Virus record (IMG/VR): IMGVR_UViG_3300029448_000153
Coordinates: 1 to 36,261 of that record
Source: a virus
DNA: 36,261 nt
Strand: one strand, 5' to 3'
Shown: piece after piece, positions 30,214-36,261 of the stretch
Numbering within the stretch: the stretch's first letter is position 1
How the letters are laid out: the number at the start of each line of letters is the position of its first letter
Notes under the pieces: generated by a model
The model's input: the letters and a program-made list of their open reading frames with translations, nothing else
The model's database searches: none
Told to the model about the DNA's origin: nothing
Position numbers and translations under genes: made by a program

Positions 30214-30586
30214 TTCCTCTTGAATGCCAATCGATTGATTTTTTAACATCGTCTGTGGTTAATTCAAGCTTGCCATCAAAATCTGCTTTCCAAGTTTTTA
30301 CTTTCTTACCATCTTTAAATAAAACTACACTTGGAAAATTCCTTAATCTTAATTTTCTTACTGTTTTACTTACATTTTTTGCAGGCAAAATCATCATTTG
30401 TGTTCCCATATAAGCACTATCACCATCTACAATAAATTTGCCTTGATAAAAGTTTTGTTTACTGTCTTTTGACCATTCAGCAGTAAATCTTACTAAGTGC
30501 ATCCCTTTGTAAATAGCTCCGTAAAAATTAGAGTCTGTTACCTTTTGTTGACCAAAAGCTAATGTTAGTAATAATAGCCACCTCAT
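30206..30586 (-). CDS. Secreted thioredoxin-fold protein lacking the CxxC site (126 aa)
   Basis: The N-terminus MRWLLLLTLAFGQQ is a likely signal peptide. LVRFTAEWSKDSK (about 31-43) aligns with the thioredoxin active-site strand and loop, but the WCGPC cysteines are Ser and other residues. FPSVVLFKDGKKVKTW (about 84-99) carries the cis-proline and following strand. Without cysteines it cannot act as a disulfide exchanger and may be a binding module in the periplasm. It lies between small membrane proteins near the lysis block. Confidence 0.65.
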   Translation of the reverse strand: MRWLLLLTLAFGQQKVTDSNFYGAIYKGMHLVRFTAEWSKDSKQNFYQGKFIVDGDSAYMGTQMMILPAKNVSKTVRKLRLRNFPSVVLFKDGKKVKTWKADFDGKLELTTDDVKKSIDWHSRGND

Positions 30587-30933
30587 TGTACTGCAATCCT
30601 AAGATTAATAACTTGCTGTTCAAGTTTTTCAATCTTTTCTTGTAGCTCTTCAACCATATCAAAGATTTCATCTTGATTTTCTTGAAGGTTTCCTACTTGC
30701 TGTTTATACTGCTCATAAGATGGACTCCAATTGTAGCCTTCTGCTTTGCTTGGATATTCTTCATCAAATAACGATAAAGGCACAGGTAATTCTTTAGCTT
30801 CTTGTATGTCTGCTTGTAAGGCATACCACATTCCGATCAAAGATGCTAAACCAGTTCCAGCAGCGATCATCGTCTGTAAGGACAAAGTAAACTTAGATCC
30901 TAATATCTTTTCTTCACTTAATTCTTTAGCCAT
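30583..30933 (-). CDS. Membrane-anchored coiled-coil protein (116 aa)
   Basis: A hydrophobic helix near residues 18-40 (SLQTMIAAGTGLASLIGMWY) is followed by a proline-rich linker (AKELPVPLSLFDEEY, residue order approximate) and a C-terminal coiled coil (EIFDMVEELQEKIEKLEQQV). It overlaps the thioredoxin-like gene by four bases. Role unknown. Confidence 0.6.
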   Translation of the reverse strand: MAKELSEEKILGSKFTLSLQTMIAAGTGLASLIGMWYALQADIQEAKELPVPLSLFDEEYPSKAEGYNWSPSYEQYKQQVGNLQENQDEIFDMVEELQEKIEKLEQQVINLRIAVQ

Positions 30934-31235
30934 TAATTTTTAGTTCCCCAGCTTTCTGTTCTTTCTTGAGCAGTATGGTTAAAAGTGTTAGTTTGTGTAT
31001 TGCCTCTATTTTCTCCACTATTAGAAGATTGTCTTTGAGGTCTTTGATTGTTAAAAGTATCTGGTTGCATTCTGTGATGGTAGTAATGACTTGGAAATGG
31101 TCTATAAACATATCTCACCATATACTGGTCATTAGTATAGTAATTGACTTTCTTAGCTGGTTTGCCATCCGTCAGTTCCACAATAACAAGTCCAGCTAAA
31201 AATCCTAAGAAGAAATATGCAGAGCCTTTAAGCAT
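30933..31235 (-). CDS. N-terminal membrane helix with His/Tyr/Asn-rich tail (100 aa)
   Basis: Residues 5-22 are hydrophobic (SAYFFLGFLAGLVIVELTDG). The rest is low in hydrophobics and rich in Tyr, His, Asn and Gln (FPSHYYHHRMQPDTFNNQRP). The ATG overlaps the fibre gene's stop by one base. It may be a small envelope-facing protein of the fibre/lysis block. No family recognised. Confidence 0.55.
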   Translation of the reverse strand: MLKGSAYFFLGFLAGLVIVELTDGKPAKKVNYYTNDQYMVRYVYRPFPSHYYHHRMQPDTFNNQRPQRQSSNSGENRGNTQTNTFNHTAQERTESWGTKN

Positions 31236-34200
31236 TATTTAACCATCCACATTTCAACTGTATCTGAAATATCTTTCATTTTAATCCAGTTACTTGCCAT
31301 TGGCTGTCCTTTGGTTATTGGTATTTGACCAAGCAAACCAATTAAGCACCATTCATCACGCTCTTCTCTTGGCTTATATGTTTTACTTTCATCATAATCA
31401 GGATTAAGTTTATTTCTCATTAATTTATTTCCATTTCCATCTTTAGAAATAACAACTGCGTCACTTGGAACTGTAACATCTGAGGGAACTCTATCAGTAT
31501 GGTAGCAAAAATCATTATGTTCATAAACAGCATCTTTTCCATTCTTTGCTTCTGTTCTTATTTCATCTGTGTATTCAATCCATTCTGTTAAAGTATATTC
31601 TTCTTTAATATAAGCACCATAGTCATCTTTTAAATATTTACTTGTCCATTTAAGAGGTTCTGAATTACCAATTACTATTGAATTTCCATAAGGTCTTACT
31701 ACACCTATAGGTGTGTCTCCATCTTCACAAGCAACAACTTTATCTCCGTCAAGTTTTACAGTTACTCCTACTGTCATTGCTTTTCCATCTTTAGATTCAA
31801 AATACTCTGCATAATCAGCACCACCTGAACTATAAGCACCATCTGCTAAAGTCTGACCATCACCTCTTAAAGCGTGCTGTGAATCACTATCCCCAGTTGT
31901 GAATGTTCTTATAAAATTAAATCCTGAATTTGAACTTCTTTCAACAGGAATATAGAGAGTCGTGTCTGTAAAACTTCCATTAGCACTTCTAAATTCTCCA
32001 TTAATTCCATTAGCATCTTGCTGTGAGTAAAAGCATCTTGTTTCATTTGCATTAACGTGGTTATTTTGAATATAAACTAAAATTCTTCCTGTGTTGTCAT
32101 CATGGTTAGAATCAATGTATAATGCTTTGCCTGAGGTTAAATCATCACAAGCATTAAGAGTAATTATTGTTCCAGTTGTTGTTTCCATACTTGATAGATT
32201 TAAAACATTTGCTGATGTAGATGCTGATTCAATTAATATTGCTGAAGCATCTCCATTTTGGTCAATTTTCATACCAAGTGCTGGTGCATCTTGCTTAATT
32301 TTTAATGCTGTTGTTCCTGATGCTGAAGCGTTGTCATTTTGAACTTCAAGAAGATTCCTTGTGCCTGTTGAATCTGAATCAGAATAAACGTATGCTCCTG
32401 CACCTGTTGTTAAGGCATCAGCTTCAATAGTAAAAACATTAGTTGTTGTATTTTCTCCATCTATTTTAAAAGCTGTAGTATTAGAATCTTGGTCTATAAA
32501 AAGCTTTGCCGCAGGAGAAGCAGTACCAATTCCGACATTGCCACCATCAGGTTGCAAAGATAAATTATAATATTGAGCAAGATTGCTTGCATCGTGTGAT
32601 TGAATCCACATTGCATAAGGACTTGCGTGCTGACCAATATCAAGAACTGAATTATAAGTAGAAGCAAATCTCGCAATAGCAGTAGGTGTTGTACCAGAAG
32701 TTGCAGGATTTCCTGTTGCTCCTACTGTATGAATAGCAGTTTTTGGCGAAGTAGTACCAATGCCGACTTTGCCATCACTTGCAATAATCATTCTTGTATT
32801 ATTACCATTAGTCCCAAAAAGAATATCACCTTGACTTCTAATTCCAAAAGAATCAGCACTTGCCCCTGTTGTAAGAAAGTCTTGCGAATCTCCTATAAAA
32901 GCTAAATCTCCATTTGTTGAATCTTCAAAAAATATTGTAGGAACTGCTCCTTTAATGTGGACTAATTGACCTGGCGAAGCAGTACCAATTCCAACTTTGC
33001 CTGTTTCGTCAATATGAAGTCTTGGGTTTTGACCGCCTGTGCGTAACTGTAATTCCCCAGAGCCATTGTTTGCTGTTATATAAACTATGCCTGCCCTGTC
33101 AAACTCCATGTCAATACCATATCTGAAATCTATGTTACCTAGAAGTCCGTCAAACCTTGCAACATTTTCATCGTCTGTAGTTACTGTTAATGTACTTGCC
33201 ACAGCTAATGTGCTTGCCATATCTACAGCACCATCTATATCTACTACATCTAAATTAGCTGTTCCCTCAACGTCAAGGTCAGTTCCTACATAAAGCTTTT
33301 TAGCTATACTTGCACCACCTTCAGTTCTTAATGCTCCAGTATCTCCTGTGGCATCAGATGAATCTGTTGCATCAGTTATATCTACAACTCCACTAAAAGC
33401 AGTTGCCCCAAAGCTATTTGATGCAGCAGTTGAGGTTATTCCAGCAGCTGCGGTTATTCCACCACCATCTGCTATTGTTATCGCATCATCGCCATCGGTG
33501 TATTCTATTAAAGGTGTTTTAATAGAGGTTGCAAAAGAACTTGATCCTGTAGCAGTAATTGCTCCAGATCCTATTGTTCCGAGTGTAGCTATATTTTTTG
33601 AGCCATCTAAAACTACTGCTTTTGATGCTGCTGCTGTTCCAGCAGTAATCCCATCTATCATTTCTAATTCGGCTTCTGCGATAACTGCACTTCCGATTGT
33701 AAAGCCAGTTGCAGTAACTACTCCAGCACCTAATGTTCCAGAGGTTGATAAATTTTCATTTCCAAAATCTATTGCACCACTACTGTCAGTTATTGAACCA
33801 TTAGCTAAAGTTAAATTGCCAATGGTAGAGCCAGTTGCCGCAGATATTGTACTTGTAAAAGTTGAAGCATCGTCTGCTGTTAAAGCACCAACTCTTAAAG
33901 GAACATGATCTGTAATCGTAACATTTCCTGAAGTTGTTCCTGCTTCAGTTGCAGCCTTAATTGCTGCGAAAGTATCAGCGGATTCATCCCAGATAAAAGC
34001 CATATTCTGCGTATTGGTACTTGAGCCATCGCCCCTGGTAAATACAATTCCTTGATCGTAAGCACTTCCTGTGTATGCTTGACCTAATTTTATTAAAGTA
34101 TCTCCAATAGTTAGCGTTCCAGAAGATACTGTCGTGGTTGTTCCTGATACAGTAAGATCTCCTGTTACAGTAAGGTTATCATTAACTATTGTTTCAGAAG

Positions 34201-36100
34201 TTCCATGACCTATTGATACCGCTGTTCCAGAAATACCAGTTCCGATTGCTACTGATTCACTACTATTTGCAGTATCTATAATTAGATAAGCATCAGAGCC
34301 TTGTTTAATTGTTAAAGCAGTTGCAGAATTATCAGATACCGCAATATTAATATCAGTACCATCAGCACTAATGCTATCCAGGGCAATATCCCCTACATTA
34401 GTAATGTTTCCATCAGATGCACTTAAACTGTCTACAGTTGTCGCACCAAAGTTTGCTGTGCTTGAGCCAATATCTATTGCACCAAATCCGCTTGAAATTG
34501 CTCCAGCTCCGAGTGTTCCTACACTTGTAATTTGAGTTTGACTTGCATCTACGCCAATCACCGCACTTGAGGCAGTTAAGCCTGTTCCAGCAAATAAGGT
34601 AGCTACATCATCAATCTGTCCACGATTCGCTGGATCACCAGATTCACCTTCATCAGAGAAGGCAATAAAGTCTCCACTTGCAATCGCATCGTCTGTTAAT
34701 CCTTTAATATCTAATTCTAAAGTAACTGCTGCGGATTCTGAGCCACTATTGGCTACTGTGATACCGCCACCGCCACTATCTGCAACCGTTGCTACATAAT
34801 TTCCTGTCGTATCTGTACCTAAAACAACTGAATTGGCCTGGATAGCAGCAACTCCGCCTTCAGTTATCGTTATATCACCACTTACAGATGCAAATATTGC
34901 ATCTTCTAAATTTTCAAAAGTTATTTTACCAGAGCCATCGTCCGTTGCATCTACCATCGCAATAAAGTCTGCATCAGCAATCGTTGTTTCAGTAGCTAAT
35001 TCATTTAAGTCTAAAGCAAAAGTAACTGTATTAGAACTTGCTGAAGTATCTACTCCTGTTCCACCAGTTAAAGTTAAAGTCTCAGAATCAAGATCAATCG
35101 CTATTGTACCAGAATCAGTTGTTAGGTCAAGATCTTCAGCGGTAACCTTTGTATCCACATAATCTTTAACTGCGGCAGAAGTAGGAATTGTTGTGTCATT
35201 ATCATTACTTGAAATACCATCACCTTCATCGACAAACTTTGTAACTGCGATTGACTCACCAGAGTCGGTTAATGTTCCGAAGCTGATTATTCCTGTAGTC
35301 GTTAGATTCTCATCACCAAATGATATACTACCATCACTATCAGTAATTGATCCGTCATCTACAGTTAATGTGCCAGTAACAAAGCTACCAGCAGTTGAAG
35401 AGCCAGTTGTAGTTAAATTCTCGTTGCCAAAGCTAATTGCACCAGAGGAATCAGTGATAGAGCCATTGGCAATCGTTACATTTCCGATAGTAGAACCTGA
35501 TACCTGGCTTGAAGTCTGAGCAAAGGTAACGCCCCCACCGTCTGCGATGGTTATGGCTAAATCACCATCGGTATAATCTATTGTTGCTGTCTCGATTGAA
35601 CCAGCTACGTTAAAATCTCCACTAGAATCTATTGCTGCAAGTGTGCTAGAGGCATCTTTAAAGGTAATATCACCGCCATCTGCATTGATTTCTATATCAC
35701 CAGCAACGTCTATGGTTAAATTTCCACTCGCTACATCTATTTCTGTAGCATCGGATAAATATATGTCGCCTTCTAAGTAAATATCTTGCCAAGCATAACT
35801 AGAACTACCTATATCATAAGTGTCATCTGTCGCTGGTATAAGATTGGAATCTATCGATCCTGTTATTGTTACGGTATCTCCGCTTGCGTCTCCTAAATCT
35901 ACGTTGCCCGTAAGACTTACGTTTGCTGCAGTAACAGTTCCCGTAGCTGTAATATGCCGAAATCCTGTTATATCTTTGTTAGAATCAACAACAACCGCCT
36001 TACTCGCTGCGACTGTTCCTGCTGTTACATCGGTTGAATTTGCTCTGGATACTGCGCTGTCAATTTGCGCTCCAGTGTAATCTGAATTATAATTAGCCAT
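31235..36100 (-). CDS. Giant tail fibre with C-terminal self-processing (intramolecular chaperone) domain, 1,621 aa
   Basis: About 1,400 residues are beta-rich repeats poor in Cys and rich in Gly, Ser, Thr and Asp. The block ITDSSGAISFGNENLTTTG recurs with small changes (for example near 215, 255 and 770), and VGIGTxSP occurs three times (about 1,040-1,200), as in fibres that form trimeric beta-helices. The last ~190 residues, beginning DYAEYFESKDGKAMTVGVTV and including LKDDYGAYIKEEYTLTEW, resemble the Peptidase_G2/IMC auto-cleaving chaperone domain of phage fibres, which helps trimerise the fibre and then cuts itself off. It likely binds the host cell surface. It is by far the largest gene and follows the FmdB gene. 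Confidence 0.8.
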   Translation of the reverse strand: MANYNSDYTGAQIDSAVSRANSTDVTAGTVAASKAVVVDSNKDITGFRHITATGTVTAANVSLTGNVDLGDASGDTVTITGSIDSNLIPATDDTYDIGSSSYAWQDIYLEGDIYLSDATEIDVASGNLTIDVAGDIEINADGGDITFKDASSTLAAIDSSGDFNVAGSIETATIDYTDGDLAITIADGGGVTFAQTSSQVSGSTIGNVTIANGSITDSSGAISFGNENLTTTGSSTAGSFVTGTLTVDDGSITDSDGSISFGDENLTTTGIISFGTLTDSGESIAVTKFVDEGDGISSNDNDTTIPTSAAVKDYVDTKVTAEDLDLTTDSGTIAIDLDSETLTLTGGTGVDTSASSNTVTFALDLNELATETTIADADFIAMVDATDDGSGKITFENLEDAIFASVSGDITITEGGVAAIQANSVVLGTDTTGNYVATVADSGGGGITVANSGSESAAVTLELDIKGLTDDAIASGDFIAFSDEGESGDPANRGQIDDVATLFAGTGLTASSAVIGVDASQTQITSVGTLGAGAISSGFGAIDIGSSTANFGATTVDSLSASDGNITNVGDIALDSISADGTDINIAVSDNSATALTIKQGSDAYLIIDTANSSESVAIGTGISGTAVSIGHGTSETIVNDNLTVTGDLTVSGTTTTVSSGTLTIGDTLIKLGQAYTGSAYDQGIVFTRGDGSSTNTQNMAFIWDESADTFAAIKAATEAGTTSGNVTITDHVPLRVGALTADDASTFTSTISAATGSTIGNLTLANGSITDSSGAIDFGNENLSTSGTLGAGVVTATGFTIGSAVIAEAELEMIDGITAGTAAASKAVVLDGSKNIATLGTIGSGAITATGSSSFATSIKTPLIEYTDGDDAITIADGGGITAAAGITSTAASNSFGATAFSGVVDITDATDSSDATGDTGALRTEGGASIAKKLYVGTDLDVEGTANLDVVDIDGAVDMASTLAVASTLTVTTDDENVARFDGLLGNIDFRYGIDMEFDRAGIVYITANNGSGELQLRTGGQNPRLHIDETGKVGIGTASPGQLVHIKGAVPTIFFEDSTNGDLAFIGDSQDFLTTGASADSFGIRSQGDILFGTNGNNTRMIIASDGKVGIGTTSPKTAIHTVGATGNPATSGTTPTAIARFASTYNSVLDIGQHASPYAMWIQSHDASNLAQYYNLSLQPDGGNVGIGTASPAAKLFIDQDSNTTAFKIDGENTTTNVFTIEADALTTGAGAYVYSDSDSTGTRNLLEVQNDNASASGTTALKIKQDAPALGMKIDQNGDASAILIESASTSANVLNLSSMETTTGTIITLNACDDLTSGKALYIDSNHDDNTGRILVYIQNNHVNANETRCFYSQQDANGINGEFRSANGSFTDTTLYIPVERSSNSGFNFIRTFTTGDSDSQHALRGDGQTLADGAYSSGGADYAEYFESKDGKAMTVGVTVKLDGDKVVACEDGDTPIGVVRPYGNSIVIGNSEPLKWTSKYLKDDYGAYIKEEYTLTEWIEYTDEIRTEAKNGKDAVYEHNDFCYHTDRVPSDVTVPSDAVVISKDGNGNKLMRNKLNPDYDESKTYKPREERDEWCLIGLLGQIPITKGQPMASNWIKMKDISDTVEMWMVK

Positions 36101-36148
36101 TTATTTTCCCCTGTTAATAGACTTCAATTAAAGAGGATTAGACTACAC

Positions 36149-36261
36149 TTATATTGTCTTACCATTGGCCATAGCTTTACAATCGGACTGAGCTTTAAAC
36201 TCTTTTCCTGGCCAACCACCCCCCTTTAGCTTAAATAAAGGTGCGCCCATTAGCTTCTTTA
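36149..36261 (-). CDS. FmdB-type zinc-ribbon protein, 3' part (continues from position 1)
   Basis: The remaining codons of the zinc-ribbon gene that starts at 100, read through the junction of the two window ends. This part encodes VKKLMGAPLFKLKGGGW followed by a short polar tail and stops at TAA (36149-36151). The continuous frame across the join, giving a protein of normal length for phage members of this family, is the main evidence that the window is a closed circle. The stop lies 48 nt before the start of the fibre gene. Confidence 0.85.
   Translation of the reverse strand, partial: KKLMGAPLFKLKGGGWPGKEFKAQSDCKAMANGKTI

Noticed and set aside
33348-33908. Plus-strand ORF of 186 codons inside the fibre gene (and similar ones at 32091, 34833, 35193 and 35820)
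   Set aside because: Low-complexity Ala/Pro/Val/Ser composition of an antisense shadow of a Gly/Ser/Thr-rich repeat gene.
31235-36100. Diversity-generating retroelement target in the fibre gene
   Set aside because: No reverse transcriptase and no template/variable repeat pair were seen anywhere in the window.

Overview
The window is the complete genome of a small temperate siphovirus (36,261 bp), opened at an arbitrary point. The two ends join exactly: a 70-codon FmdB-type zinc-ribbon gene starts at 100 on the minus strand, runs off position 1 and continues in frame from 36261 to its stop at 36149. The DNA is AT-rich, Shine-Dalgarno sequences are visible, and several small proteins resemble families I know from uncultured marine phages. 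An aquatic, probably Gram-negative host is likely, but the sequence does not identify it. There is no DNA polymerase, RNA polymerase or tRNA, so the phage depends on host machinery.

Layout. (1) Late module, minus strand, read from 6423 down to 1, across the junction, and on from 36261 to 18992: HTH regulator, small and large terminase, portal, MuF-like protein, a small head protein, scaffold, major capsid protein (MCP), FmdB protein, a 1,621-residue fibre with a C-terminal self-processing domain, a block of small membrane-anchored coiled-coil proteins including a cysteine-less secreted thioredoxin-like protein, a lysozyme-like protein, connector and tail-completion proteins, tail tube, tail chaperones with a -1 frameshift, tape measure and tail-tip proteins. 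(2) Integrase on the plus strand (17897-19000), divergent from a Cro/CI-like HTH protein. (3) Replication and recombination module, minus strand, 17755 to 10184: SSB, Hjc-like and RecB-like nucleases, a nucleotide-modification-associated protein, a GIY-YIG/ribbon-helix-helix fusion, a cytosine-5 methyltransferase broken by two compensating frameshifts, DnaG-like primase and RepA-like helicase. It ends at a strong inverted-repeat structure. (4) Plus-strand early module, 6669 to 9614: two sigma70-like promoters and about nine small unknown genes.

The least expected content is RNA. The MCP gene is interrupted after codon 17 by a 228-nt ORF-less group I intron; all core helices (P1, P3-P9, P7.1, P10) can be drawn, and splicing restores a normal MCP N-terminus. 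A complete type I hammerhead ribozyme lies between two early genes (7987-8044). Early intergenic spaces also carry eleven same-direction copies of a ~23-nt repeat (8442-10097). Several genes of 27-57 codons fill what look like gaps, so almost no non-coding DNA remains outside 6424-6785 and 9968-10183.

How it works together (inference): the HTH protein at 17516 probably controls lysogeny with the integrase; the early plus-strand genes are expressed first and may be processed by the ribozyme; primase, helicase, SSB and the nucleases replicate and recombine the genome using host polymerase; the HTH protein at 6112 may switch on the late operon, where intron splicing gates capsid synthesis and ribosomal frameshifting sets the tail chaperone ratio.
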